A stretch of DNA of 64,000 nt from Erythrobacter aureus (GCF_003355455.1 NZ_CP031357.1:1156501-1220500), one strand, 5' to 3'; counted from the first letter of the stretch, positions 16,244 through 24,652 are shown. Program-made: numbers and translations. Notes: generated by a model from the sequence alone, not told the origin.

Positions 16244-17578
16244 ATGCGCAAGGCACTTATCGGATTGGCCGTATCGGCCATGGCTCTATCACTGGGCGCA
16301 ACGCCCGCTTCGGCAGATCCGGCCGCAGTGAAGCAGGCAGTGGCGGCGGATTACGATCGCCATCTTGAAAAGCTGTTCCTGCATTTTCATGCAAACCCGG
16401 AACTGTCCTTTCTGGAAACCGAGACCGCCAAACGGATGGCGGCGGAACTCCGCGATGCCGGGCTGGAAGTGACCGAAGGCGTAGGCGGCACTGGCGTCGT
16501 GGGCATGGCACGCAATGGCGATGGGCCGTTGATCCTGCTGCGCGCGGATATGGACGGGTTACCGATGCCGGAAAAGACCGGCCTCGATTATGCCTCCACG
16601 GCGACGCAGACCGGCCTGGACGGCAAGGAATATCCGGTCATGCATGCCTGCGGTCACGACGTTCACATCACCTCGATGGTCGGCACCGCGCGCCGCCTGA
16701 TGGAGATGAAGGATGATTGGGCAGGCACGCTGATGTTCGTGGTGCAGCCGGCCGAAGAACGCGTTGGCGGTGCGGCGGCCATGCTGGAGGACGGCCTGTA
16801 CGACCGGTTCGGCACGCCCGATTACGCGCTGGCTTTCCACGTCGCGTCGATCTTGCCGACAGGGAAGATTTCGGCCTCGGAAGGGATCCAGTATTCCAGC
16901 GCGGATTCGGTCGACATCGTCGTGCCCGGTGTCGGCGCGCATGGGGCAAGCCCGCATATGGGCCGCGACCCGGTCTATATCGCGTCGCAGATCGTCACGG
17001 CCATGCAATCGATCGTAAGCCGGGAAATCGAGCCGCTTTCGCCTGCGGTAATTACCGTGGGCGCATTCCATTCGGGCACCAAACACAACATCATATCGGA
17101 TCGGGCCGAATTGCAGCTGACGGTCCGCGCCAATGACGAGGATACGCGCGCGCAACTGCTCGCGGCGATCGAGCGTGTCGCCGTCAATATCGGCAAGGCC
17201 CACGGGCTGCCCGACGAGCTTCCCGTTCAGGTGACCGTTTCGGAGGGGACGCCGGTGACGAATAACGACGCGAAGCTTGCGAGTCGGCTGAATTCGGTGA
17301 TGCAGCGCGATCTTGGCGAGGACGTGCTGATCCCATGGCAGCAGCGCGGCATGGGGGCAGAGGATTTCGCTTATTTCGTGGCCGAGGAATATGGCGTGCC
17401 GGGCTATTACTTCGCGGTTGGCGGAACGCCGCAAGCAGCCTTCGATGTGGCGGAGGCTGGCGGCCCGCCTGTGCCCTCGCATCATTCGCCGCTGTTCAAG
17501 GTCGCGCCGCGGGAAAGCGTGACGCTGGGGACCGAAGCGATGGTCGCAGCGGTCCTCGATCTCGCCCCAGCGGAGTGA
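16244..17578 (+). CDS. secreted M20 family amidohydrolase/peptidase
   Basis: Metallo-hydrolase of 444 residues with a signal peptide (MRKALIGLAVSAMALSLGATPASA). It shows the M20D amidohydrolase pattern: LRADMDGLPMPE, HACGHDVHITSM with metal-binding Cys/His, PAEERVGGAAAM, and a dimerisation insert (GAHGASPHMGRDPVYIA). Relatives such as hippurate hydrolase and N-acyl amino acid amidohydrolases remove acyl groups from amino acids. The export signal points to periplasmic scavenging. A bidirectional terminator separates it from rpoH. Confidence 0.93.
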   Translation: MRKALIGLAVSAMALSLGATPASADPAAVKQAVAADYDRHLEKLFLHFHANPELSFLETETAKRMAAELRDAGLEVTEGVGGTGVVGMARNGDGPLILLRADMDGLPMPEKTGLDYASTATQTGLDGKEYPVMHACGHDVHITSMVGTARRLMEMKDDWAGTLMFVVQPAEERVGGAAAMLEDGLYDRFGTPDYALAFHVASILPTGKISASEGIQYSSADSVDIVVPGVGAHGASPHMGRDPVYIASQIVTAMQSIVSREIEPLSPAVITVGAFHSGTKHNIISDRAELQLTVRANDEDTRAQLLAAIERVAVNIGKAHGLPDELPVQVTVSEGTPVTNNDAKLASRLNSVMQRDLGEDVLIPWQQRGMGAEDFAYFVAEEYGVPGYYFAVGGTPQAAFDVAEAGGPPVPSHHSPLFKVAPRESVTLGTEAMVAAVLDLAPAE

Positions 17579-17593
17579 GTGACGGATCAAACG

Positions 17594-17632
17594 AAAAGGT
17601 CGCCGATCCCGGCTGGGTATCGGCGACCTTTT
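17594..17632. terminator. bidirectional terminator between M20 hydrolase and rpoH
   Basis: AAAAGGTCGCCGAT (17594-17607) and its exact reverse complement (17619-17632) form a 14-bp stem-loop with A and T tracts on both sides. It can therefore stop transcription of the forward hydrolase and of reverse rpoH. Confidence 0.85.
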
Positions 17633-17656
17633 CGCGTTTGCGCTATGCGCGACTGA

Positions 17657-18562
17657 TCAGGCGACGCCCGGCAGTAGCCTTTCGCCGGCGATCGCCTTCA
17701 TCGCCTTCTGAAGTTTCTCGAACGCGCGCACCTCGATCTGGCGGATGCGTTCGCGGCTGACATTATACACCTGGCTCAGCTCCTCCAGCGTCTGCGGATT
17801 CTCCGTCAGGCGGCGTTCGGTGAGAATGTGCTTTTCACGCTCGTTGAGGCTGTCCATCGCCTCGACGAGCATGTCGTGACGCACGTTCGATTCCTGCGCG
17901 TCGGCGACCAGCTCGTCCTGCAGCGGACCATCGTCCTTGAGCCAGTCCATCCATTCGCCCGAGCCTTCTTCGCCATTGCGCATCGGGACGTTCAAGGAAC
18001 CATCGCCGCCCATCAGCATGCGGCGGTTCATGTTGATCACTTCCTGCTCGGGCACGCCGAGGTCCGTCGCGATCTTTTTTACGTCGTCGGGATGAAGATC
18101 GGTGTCCTCGTAAGCGTCGAGGTTTTTCTTCATCCGGCGCAGGTTGAAGAACAGCTTTTTCTGCGCGGCGGTGGTCCCCATCTTCACGAGGCTCCACGAA
18201 CGCAGGATGTATTCCTGAATGCTCGCCTTGATCCACCACATGGCATAGGTCGCCAGGCGGAAACCGCGATCGGCTTCGAACTTCTTGACGCCCTGCATCA
18301 GGCCGACATTGCCTTCGGAAATGAGATCGGACACCGGCAGTCCGTAGCCGCGATAGCCCATGGCGATTTTCGCCACCAGTCGCAGATGCGAGGTAACGAG
18401 CTGCGCCGCAGCTTCGGGATCGTCATGTTCCTCGTAACGCTTGGCAAGCATGTATTCCTGCTCTTGCGTCAGCACGGGGAACTTCTTGATTTCGGAAAGA
18501 TAGCGATTGAGGCTCTGCTCACCGCCGAGCGCCGGGACGCTCAAAGTTTTGGTGTTACTCAC
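17657..18562 (-). CDS. rpoH: heat-shock sigma factor RpoH (sigma-32)
   Basis: RNA polymerase sigma factor for heat-shock genes, 301 residues. The RpoH-specific box QKKLFFNLR is present, with region 2 (DLISEGNVGLMQGVKKFE, YAMWWIKASIQEYI) and the region 4 helix-turn-helix (LEELSQVYNVSRERIRQIE). Start is set at GTG 18562 (VSNTKTLSVPAL), which gives the usual family N-terminus and an upstream AAGG; an in-frame ATG 54 bases further upstream would add a poorly conserved stretch. It follows rluD on the same strand by 122 bases. Its likely targets in this window include clpP, clpX and tig, by analogy. Confidence 0.96.
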   Translation of the reverse strand: MSNTKTLSVPALGGEQSLNRYLSEIKKFPVLTQEQEYMLAKRYEEHDDPEAAAQLVTSHLRLVAKIAMGYRGYGLPVSDLISEGNVGLMQGVKKFEADRGFRLATYAMWWIKASIQEYILRSWSLVKMGTTAAQKKLFFNLRRMKKNLDAYEDTDLHPDDVKKIATDLGVPEQEVINMNRRMLMGGDGSLNVPMRNGEEGSGEWMDWLKDDGPLQDELVADAQESNVRHDMLVEAMDSLNEREKHILTERRLTENPQTLEELSQVYNVSRERIRQIEVRAFEKLQKAMKAIAGERLLPGVA

Positions 18563-18684
18563 TTGTACCCTGACCTTTCTAGCGTCGACCTCTTTCGCCG
18601 GACCCCTGCTGGGCATCCGACTCTCGGGCCACTGCGGTTACGTATAGCGGATGCGTGCGAAATTGCACATGGCTTTCGTCGATT

Positions 18685-19629
18685 TCAACGAGCGGTTTGG
18701 TCGATGAGTTCCCGCATATCGGCAGGCAGTTCGGCGCGGAAATCCAAGGTTTCAGCGCTGATAGGATGTCTGAATCCGAGCCGCGCGGCGTGGAGCGCCT
18801 GACGGTCGAAACCAAGCTCGTCGAGAAGCGGCCTGAGGGCCTTGGGCGTGCGTCCATATACTGGGTCCCCCAATAGCGCATGACCTATTGACGCACAGTG
18901 AACGCGGACCTGGTGCGTGCGCCCGGTTTCAAGCCGACATTCGATAAGCGCGGCATGGTCCAGGCGGCGGATGGTTTCGTAATGCGTCACCGCGTGTTTC
19001 CCGCGCGTCGCCTCGTCCGGCAGTACCGCCATCTTCTTGCGGTCGCGATCCGATCGTCCGATCCGGCCAGCGATCGTACCCGATGATGGATTGGGGTGTC
19101 CGGCGCAGACGGCCAGATATCGGCGGGCGATGGAATGATCGGCGAACTGCCTGGCCAGCCCCTCATGTGCGGCATCGGACTTGGCCACCACGAGCAGACC
19201 CGACGTATCCTTGTCGATCCGGTGCACGATACCGGGTCGGGCTACGCCGTTAATGCCCGACAGTTGCCCCTTGCAATGATGCAGCAGCGCGTTGACCAGC
19301 GTACCATCCCGATTGCCGACTGCCGGATGGACGACCATGCCAGCGGGTTTGTTCACCACAATCAGATGTTCGTCTTCGAACACGACATCCAGCGGGATGT
19401 CCTGTGGCTGCGCGGCCAGCGGTTCGGGTGGGGGCAGGGCGATGGTAAAAACGGTTCCCGCTTCGGCCTTTGCCGATCCGCTCTTCGCAGGCTTTCCGCC
19501 GATTTCGACCGCGCCATCGGCAATCAGCCCTTTCACCCGCTCGCGTGACAATCCGCTTGCCGCAGCCAGCGCCTTGTCGAGACGGCCGGTGTCGACGAGC
19601 GTTCCGGTGATGATTTCGCCGTCATCCAT
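18685..19629 (-). CDS. rluD: RluA family 23S rRNA pseudouridine synthase, RluD-like
   Basis: Pseudouridine synthase of about 314 residues with an N-terminal S4 RNA-binding domain (GRLDKALAAASGLSRERVKGLI) and the RluA catalytic domain. The catalytic Asp lies in GIVHRIDKDTSGLLVVAK; the later HQVRVHCASIGHALLGDPVYG is typical. RluD of E. coli modifies helix 69 of 23S rRNA. Start at 19629 (MDDGEIITG) is chosen because it leaves room for the divergent M67 gene; upstream in-frame starts would overlap it. A second RluA-family gene (RluC-like) is at 46662. Confidence 0.9.
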   Translation of the reverse strand: MDDGEIITGTLVDTGRLDKALAAASGLSRERVKGLIADGAVEIGGKPAKSGSAKAEAGTVFTIALPPPEPLAAQPQDIPLDVVFEDEHLIVVNKPAGMVVHPAVGNRDGTLVNALLHHCKGQLSGINGVARPGIVHRIDKDTSGLLVVAKSDAAHEGLARQFADHSIARRYLAVCAGHPNPSSGTIAGRIGRSDRDRKKMAVLPDEATRGKHAVTHYETIRRLDHAALIECRLETGRTHQVRVHCASIGHALLGDPVYGRTPKALRPLLDELGFDRQALHAARLGFRHPISAETLDFRAELPADMRELIDQTAR

Positions 19630-19645
19630 GCTAGGGCCATGCGCG

Positions 19646-20041
19646 ATGCCAATCGAAGTCTCAAGCGAAGTCATCGAAACGCTTCTTGGCGAAGCAGCGC
19701 GCGCATATCCGCACGAATGCTGCGGGCTCCTGTTCGGCAAGGGTGACGAGATTATCTCTGCCAAGCCTACCGCAAACGTACATCCCGAACCCTCCAGGCA
19801 TTTCGAAATCGATCCTCGGGCGCTTCTCGACGCCCACCGCGCTGCGCGCGGCGGCGACCGACAAGTGGTTGGCTATTATCATTCGCATCCCAATGGCGCC
19901 GCCGAACCATCCGCCACCGATCGGGCCATGGCAGCGCCCGACGGGGCGATCTGGGCGATAATCGCGGCGGGGCGAATCACGCTATGGCGTTCGGGGGATG
20001 CGGGGTTCGCAGCGCTTCCCTATGTGGTCGCCCCTCGCTAA
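19646..20041 (+). CDS. M67 family JAMM/MPN+ metallopeptidase
   Basis: Small (131 residues) zinc isopeptidase-like protein. The JAMM signature is complete: E24 in YPHECCG, H79 and H81 in YYHSHPNG, and D92 in SATD. Bacterial M67 proteins of this size process ubiquitin-like sulfur carriers (as Mec does for CysO) or are of unknown role. Divergent from rluD by 16 bases, and just upstream of chpT. No ubiquitin-like or cysteine-synthase gene is adjacent, so its substrate is open. Confidence 0.9.
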   Translation: MPIEVSSEVIETLLGEAARAYPHECCGLLFGKGDEIISAKPTANVHPEPSRHFEIDPRALLDAHRAARGGDRQVVGYYHSHPNGAAEPSATDRAMAAPDGAIWAIIAAGRITLWRSGDAGFAALPYVVAPR

Positions 20042-20075
20042 GACGCTTACCAATTATTCATCTACCGGAACCCCA

Positions 20076-20735
20076 ATGGACGACCGCCAATCGATCGATC
20101 TTGCCGCGATGCTGTGCTCGCGCCTGTGCCATGACATGCTCAGCCCGGTCGGGGCTCTTTCGAACGGGCTCGAGCTGCTCGCGATGGAAACCGATCCCGA
20201 AATGCGTGCCAATGTTATGCAATTGCTGGAACAGAGCGCGCTGATCAGCACCAACAAGCTCAAGTTCTTCCGTCTCGCCTTCGGGGCGGCTGGCGGCTTC
20301 GGCGAGCACGTTGAAGTGGCAGAGCCCCAGGCCCTGATCGAGGCGCTTATTGCGGATAAGGGCAATATCACCATCAATTGGGCACTGGCGGAGCCAACCC
20401 TTGGGAAACCGGCGGTGAAGGTGCTGCTGAACTTCGCCCAGATCGCAATCGACGCGCTGGTTCGGGGTGGAACGCTGGATATCGGCGCCGAAGTCAGGGA
20501 TGGCGCCTGTGAGATCGTGGTTCGCGCAGGTGGACCCAAGATCGCTTTCGACGAAACGATCGGCAAGGCGCTCGATGGGTCACTCGACCGGAGTGAACTG
20601 ACCAGCCGCACGGCTGCCGCGCATATGATCAACCTGCTGGCGAGCGAGAGCGGCGGCGGGCTGCAATACCACAAGGGCGCCGATATGCTCGTGCTCGGTG
20701 CGGTCCTGCCGCAGGGCGGGGGGCTGATCGGTTGA
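20076..20735 (+). CDS. chpT: histidine phosphotransferase ChpT
   Basis: Phosphotransferase that in alphaproteobacteria passes phosphate from the hybrid kinase CckA to the master cell-cycle regulators CtrA and CpdR. The 219-residue protein has the degenerate histidine-kinase architecture: a dimerising helical pair with phosphorylated H19 (LCHDMLSPVGALSNGLELL) and an ATPase-like domain (residues about 85-215) lacking normal ATP-binding boxes, ending ADMLVLGAVLP. Start ATG 20076. Its stop overlaps a possible TTG start of the next gene. Confidence 0.92.
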   Translation: MDDRQSIDLAAMLCSRLCHDMLSPVGALSNGLELLAMETDPEMRANVMQLLEQSALISTNKLKFFRLAFGAAGGFGEHVEVAEPQALIEALIADKGNITINWALAEPTLGKPAVKVLLNFAQIAIDALVRGGTLDIGAEVRDGACEIVVRAGGPKIAFDETIGKALDGSLDRSELTSRTAAAHMINLLASESGGGLQYHKGADMLVLGAVLPQGGGLIG

Positions 20736-20752
20736 CCGGCTCTTCGGGCGAG

Positions 20753-21634
20753 ATGGACGAACTCGTCCAGCAGGAACGGCTCTCCCCCAATTTTGACGAG
20801 CGCAATGCGCCGGTGGAGATCGTCGTTCTTCACTACACCGAAATGCTCGGTCCCGATGTGGCGATCGAGCGGATGTGCGACCCGCAGGCCAAGGTTTCCG
20901 CGCATTACCTGATCGCCGAGGACGGCACGGTGACGAGGCTGGTGCCCGAAGACAAACGTGCCTGGCATGCCGGCGTGTCCTATTGGCGCGGCCACAAGGA
21001 CATCAACTCGGTAAGCATCGGGATCGAGCTCGACCATCCGGGACACCTGCATGGCTATCGCGATTTCAGCGAGCCGCAGTTCGAAGCGCTGGTGCCGCTG
21101 CTATCCTCGATTATGAAGCGGCACGACATTCCCCGCGCCAATGTGCTCGGCCATTCCGACGTTGCCCCGCAGCGCAAGATCGACCCCGGCGAACTCTTTC
21201 CGTGGGAGCGGCTCGCCGAATACGGCCTTTGCCTCCCCGCCCCGAAGATCGAGCTGGGCGATCCCTTCGACAATGATGGCGCTTTCTATCTCGCGCTGGA
21301 ACGCTTCGGCTACGACGTCACCGACGGGCATAAGGCGGTCGAGGCCTTTCAACGTCGCTGGCGTCCGCGCAAGATCGATGGGGAAATCGATGGTGAAGTC
21401 CGTGCGATCCTGTTCCAGCTCCTGATCGAGCGCGATCGGGGAAAGCCCGCTAGGTCAGATCCCAGAAGCGGGGCTGGCGTCCGGGCTGCGCACGGAACGC
21501 GACTCATGGCCGAACGAACGCGTCATATCATTACCGAAGCGCGCGGTTTTCTTCGTCTCCTTCTTGGAGAAATTGCTTATGTGATGCCACCTTGGCACTT
21601 CGAATTGCTCCCCTCGGCGCGATACCGTAGATGA
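20753..21634 (+). CDS. N-acetylmuramoyl-L-alanine amidase (Amidase_2, AmiD-like)
   Basis: Zinc amidase that cuts the MurNAc-L-Ala bond of murein or anhydro-muropeptides. The zinc ligands are recognisable in VVLHYTEM (first His) and NVLGHSDVAPQRKIDPG (second His and Asp), with catalytic Glu in SIGIELDHPG. A small C-terminal peptidoglycan-binding-like segment (AFQRRWRPRKIDGEID) follows. No clear signal peptide, so it is probably cytosolic like AmpD. Start is ATG 20753; a TTG at 20732 would overlap chpT. The last 65 residues or so are Arg-rich and unlike the family. The stop overlaps the next start (ATGA). Confidence 0.88.
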   Translation: MDELVQQERLSPNFDERNAPVEIVVLHYTEMLGPDVAIERMCDPQAKVSAHYLIAEDGTVTRLVPEDKRAWHAGVSYWRGHKDINSVSIGIELDHPGHLHGYRDFSEPQFEALVPLLSSIMKRHDIPRANVLGHSDVAPQRKIDPGELFPWERLAEYGLCLPAPKIELGDPFDNDGAFYLALERFGYDVTDGHKAVEAFQRRWRPRKIDGEIDGEVRAILFQLLIERDRGKPARSDPRSGAGVRAAHGTRLMAERTRHIITEARGFLRLLLGEIAYVMPPWHFELLPSARYRR

Positions 21635-22143
21635 GCGCCATGGATCGGCACGATATCCATTCCGTCTTCGACGCGCTTACCGAAAAGCAGGATGAAGCCC
21701 TACGGCTGGCCTGCCAGCATCTGACGTCCAAGCAAATCGCGCAGGAGCTGAATGTCGCCCCGGTGACGATCGACAAGCGTATCGATGCGGTCCGGGTCAA
21801 GCTCGGCCACATGCCCCGCACCGATGTTTTGCGACACTATAGAGCCTGGGCGGAAGGGTATGATCGAACCATAGATGACCCGACCATACTGGCGACCCCC
21901 CGGCAGGATGATGCACGGCGGCCCCGGCAGCCACGCGAGAGTTCCTACGTCTTCGAGGACTCTTTCGCTTTCGATACGAGAGCGTCCTGGGACCGGAATT
22001 CGCAATGGCTGCCGCCGAGGATAAGACCTTCGGACCTGAGAGTGGGCAGCCGGCTGTTGCTCATACTCGCGGGGGCGGTTGCGATCATGATCGTTGCCGT
22101 CCTCTCCATGGCCTTCGCCCATGCGCTGGGAACCATGTTCTAG
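21631..22143 (+). CDS. LuxR-type HTH protein with C-terminal membrane anchor
   Basis: 170-residue protein. Residues about 14-72 form a LuxR/GerE-type helix-turn-helix (LTEKQDEALRLACQHLTSKQIAQELN...TIDKRIDAVRVKLG). A polar linker follows, then a single hydrophobic segment (about 143-165) and a very short tail. There is no receiver or ligand domain. It would bind DNA while tethered to the inner membrane. First gene of a tight five-gene forward cluster and overlapping the amidase stop by four bases. Targets are unknown. Confidence 0.8.
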   Translation: MSAMDRHDIHSVFDALTEKQDEALRLACQHLTSKQIAQELNVAPVTIDKRIDAVRVKLGHMPRTDVLRHYRAWAEGYDRTIDDPTILATPRQDDARRPRQPRESSYVFEDSFAFDTRASWDRNSQWLPPRIRPSDLRVGSRLLLILAGAVAIMIVAVLSMAFAHALGTMF

Positions 22144-22186
22144 GTCCGCAGCCACTCCTCGGCTCGTCTGCCAGAGGAGAATGCCG

Positions 22187-22522
22187 ATGTCGCTTGATCT
22201 GCCTACCGCTACCGCCCGTATCGCCCGGGAATTGACGGAATCCGAAACCGCCATCGCCGACGCGTTGGCAAAGGCGACGGCTCTCCTGCACAGTGCTGCC
22301 CTTGCCGGTCGCGATCTCGGTGGCGCACCGGAGCTGGAAGGTCAGCGCGCCCTTCTGCGGCTCGAGAAAATCGTCCGCAGTCTGATCGATGTACGCGGTG
22401 AGACCGGCCGGGCGCACGGACAGTTGCGCGACATAGCGGTCGAAACGGGGGCTGGCGAAGAACCGGCCTGTCCCGACAACGGCTTCACCTCCGCCGAGCA
22501 GTTGACCACTATCGCAGCCTGA
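22187..22522 (+). CDS. hypothetical helical protein (111 aa)
   Basis: Not recognised. It is Ala/Leu/Glu-rich with two predicted amphipathic helices (ATARIARELTESETAIADAL and EGQRALLRLEKIVRSLIDVR), which could form a coiled coil. No signal or membrane segment. Start is the second of two close ATGs (22187), seven bases after AGGAG. It lies 43 bases after the membrane-anchored HTH gene and looks like a small partner protein, but function is unknown. Confidence 0.75.
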   Translation: MSLDLPTATARIARELTESETAIADALAKATALLHSAALAGRDLGGAPELEGQRALLRLEKIVRSLIDVRGETGRAHGQLRDIAVETGAGEEPACPDNGFTSAEQLTTIAA

Positions 22523-22560
22523 CTTGTCTAAGCGAAGGCGAGGCTCCAAGGGCATGTGCC

Positions 22561-22998
22561 ATGACCCGGTTTCTGATCCAGGTAGCACTTACCCTAGCGG
22601 TCCTCGTCCTCGCCTGGAGCAAGGGCGGAAAGCCGGAACGCTATGTCGCAACAATCTATTTCGCGCTGGTCTTCTCGGGGATCGCGCGCTGGCTGGTCGT
22701 CGGTCATTGGAGCGAGGAAGGTTATACCTCGGTGCAGACCTTCCGTTTCGTGGTCGATGCCGCCGCGCTGTTCGCGGTCACGGCTGTCGCGCTTTCCTAT
22801 GACCGGTGGTGGCCCCTATGGGTAAGTTCGGCACAATTCATCGCAGTCGTTTCGCACCTACTGCGCGCGGCAGGCATGCCTCTCGAGCCGATCGTCTATG
22901 CGATAATGGAACGGTGGCCGGTCTGGCTGGCGCTGATCATTACCGGTCTCGGCACCCTGGCGCATTATCGCCGGTCGCGGATCGATCGCACCATCTGA
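22561..22998 (+). CDS. hypothetical membrane protein (145 aa)
   Basis: Not recognised. About four hydrophobic segments (residues 5-20, 30-50, 63-98 region, 120-135) with short basic loops; the C-terminus HYRRSRIDRTI is basic and presumably cytoplasmic. No conserved catalytic residues stand out. It is 38 bases after the helical protein gene and five bases before the RadC-like gene, so it is part of the same transcription unit. Confidence 0.75.
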   Translation: MTRFLIQVALTLAVLVLAWSKGGKPERYVATIYFALVFSGIARWLVVGHWSEEGYTSVQTFRFVVDAAALFAVTAVALSYDRWWPLWVSSAQFIAVVSHLLRAAGMPLEPIVYAIMERWPVWLALIITGLGTLAHYRRSRIDRTI

Positions 22999-23003
22999 CC
23001 GGT

Positions 23004-23576
23004 TTGCTCGCGCCGCTCAGCGCGGATCCCCGGGAGCTTGCGGAACGCCTGCTGAAACGGTTCGGATCGATCAGCGCCCTGACCTACGCCAGCGAAGCGG
23101 ACCTGCGTCAGTGTGCTTCCCACGGCGAACACTGGGTCGAGGCGTTTCTTGCTATCCGGCAATTGCTGCATGACGGTTCGCGAGAACAGATGGTTCAGAC
23201 GCCTCTGGGCGACGATCGCAGCGCGCTCGACCGCTATCTCGTGGACACTATGGGCGGATTGCGCCGTGAACGAATGATAGCGATCATGGCCGATGGCGCC
23301 GGTTTCGTGATCTCGGAAGAAATCGTGGCGGATGGGGCGGAAGGCGAGATTCAAGTGTCTCCGCGCATCTTGTTCGGTCGGGCTCTCGCGCTCGATGCGC
23401 GGAGCATGCTTATCGCTCACAATCATCCCTCGGGGTGTGCCGAGCCCAGCGAGACCGACATACGCCAGACCAGGCAACTGGTGTCGCAAGCCGATAGGCT
23501 GGGTGTCTGCGTGTACGACCATCTCGTGATCGGCAGACGCACAGTTGTCAGCATGCGTGAGAGGGGGCTTCTGTGA
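23004..23576 (+). CDS. RadC-like JAB/MPN domain protein
   Basis: About 190 residues. The N-terminal part (RELAERLLKRFGSISALTYAS) resembles the helix-hairpin-helix of RadC; the C-terminal half is a JAB1/MPN domain with the metal motif AHNHPSGCAEPSETD. RadC proteins were once linked to DNA repair, but their real function is unclear. The start is uncertain: no ATG fits, and TTG at 23004 gives the shortest non-overlapping form. It overlaps the next gene by one base (TGATG). This is the second JAMM-fold protein within 4 kb. Confidence 0.82.
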   Translation: MLAPLSADPRELAERLLKRFGSISALTYASEADLRQCASHGEHWVEAFLAIRQLLHDGSREQMVQTPLGDDRSALDRYLVDTMGGLRRERMIAIMADGAGFVISEEIVADGAEGEIQVSPRILFGRALALDARSMLIAHNHPSGCAEPSETDIRQTRQLVSQADRLGVCVYDHLVIGRRTVVSMRERGLL

Positions 23577-24142
23577 TGTCTACCGTAACGGCGGTTTTAC
23601 GCGGGTTGGAGGAGCGGCTCTTCTCGTTCGCCGATTGGAAAAGAGCGCTGCACGCAATTTCGCAAGGGCGCCGAGCCGATCACACGCGAGGGGAAGACGA
23701 TACGCCGAAAGAGAATGGCGGAATTCCGTCGGTCGACATGTCCGAACAGTCCGCTTGGGACATCCTGCTCTATCTATTCGTCCTTCACGCCAACGGGCGA
23801 CCCGGAAGCCTTTCGGGCTCCTCCAGGGCGGCCGGTCTCGCAAAGGAGATAACCTCTCGCCGCATAGACAAGCTCGCCGCCGACCGGTTGGTGATTTTGA
23901 ACCGCAGCCGGACGGACACTCGGGAAATGGAGGTACGGCTATCGCCTCACGGATTTCGAGTGGCCGAAGAGGGCATGCAGGGGTTCGTGATGGACGGACT
24001 GGCGCAGAGGGTGGATGCTGCGCGAAATACCGTTGGCGAGACTCCGTTCGATCAACGCATAGCGCACGAACTGAAAATCAACCTGGAATCGGTCGAGTTG
24101 CATCGCGCCAATGTGACGGCGAAGCGTATTCCGACGGGTTAG
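23576..24142 (+). CDS. winged-helix (MarR-like) putative regulator
   Basis: 188-residue protein. The central part (about 58-125) matches a MarR/winged-helix fold: helices around SAWDILLYLFVLHANG, a recognition region SSRAAGLAKEITSRRIDKLAADRLV, and a wing with RSRTDTREMEVRLSPHGFRVAEEG. The N-terminal 55 and C-terminal 50 residues are unfamiliar. The start overlaps the RadC-like stop, after GAGGGGG. Last gene of the forward cluster; its stop overlaps the convergent hypothetical gene by four bases. Probably a transcription factor, target unknown. Confidence 0.75.
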   Translation: MSTVTAVLRGLEERLFSFADWKRALHAISQGRRADHTRGEDDTPKENGGIPSVDMSEQSAWDILLYLFVLHANGRPGSLSGSSRAAGLAKEITSRRIDKLAADRLVILNRSRTDTREMEVRLSPHGFRVAEEGMQGFVMDGLAQRVDAARNTVGETPFDQRIAHELKINLESVELHRANVTAKRIPTG

Positions 24143-24570
24143 GCAATATCGTCGAGGTCAGCAGGTCCCAGATCGCTGGCCACGATCCCGAGCGCGGTCG
24201 CGGCGATGGCCCCGGTCATGGCGTGGGCCAGCGAATCCGGACTGGAAAAACTTCTTTCTATATCCAGACTTGGCACCGCGATGGTGGCGATGGCATCGCC
24301 CGATGCCGCTCGCGATGCCATCAGGCCCACCCTCTCGGTCGTCAGCAGCAATATTTGCTCCGTCCAACCGCGCTCGACAAGCCGCGCGACAGTGCTGCTC
24401 AGGGGTGGCTCGAAGTGCTCTCTCACCGCGTCCGGAGCTTCGTCAAGAATTTGGCAGAGCCGATGTGCCAGCGCCGAGATATCTTCACGGTTTGGCGCCC
24501 GTATTCGTTCGCAGTGGTCGAGAAACTCGCTCAACACCCTGTGCCACGGCGTGCCGGTAGAATTGTTCAA
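24139..24570 (-). CDS. hypothetical protein (143 aa)
   Basis: Not recognised. Soluble and mostly helical, acidic at the C-terminus (LGPADLDDIA), with no signal peptide. It has its own putative strong promoter upstream (TTGACT/TATACA on the reverse strand) and an SD-like AGGAG. It converges with the winged-helix gene, sharing four bases at the stops. Codon use is normal for the window. Confidence 0.65.
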   Translation of the reverse strand: MNNSTGTPWHRVLSEFLDHCERIRAPNREDISALAHRLCQILDEAPDAVREHFEPPLSSTVARLVERGWTEQILLLTTERVGLMASRAASGDAIATIAVPSLDIERSFSSPDSLAHAMTGAIAATALGIVASDLGPADLDDIA

Positions 24571-24622
24571 GCTCCGTCTCCTGCCCGTACTTAAAACAAT
24601 TCCGAAATATCCAAGTCATGGT

Positions 24623-24652
24623 TGTATACTACCGCGCTTCTATTCAAGTCAA
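24623..24652 (-). promoter_or_regulatory. putative sigma-70 promoter of the hypothetical gene at 24139-24570
   Basis: On the reverse strand, TTGACT (24652-24647) and TATACA (24628-24623) are separated by 18 bases. The surrounding 24571-24790 is noticeably AT-richer than the rest of the window. Start of transcription would be near 24616, about 45 bases before the ATG. Confidence 0.45.

Noticed and set aside
21592..21608. Sigma-54-like TTGGCAC...TTGC before the HTH gene
   Set aside because: GG to GC spacing is 11 bases instead of the strict 10, and it lies inside the amidase coding frame.
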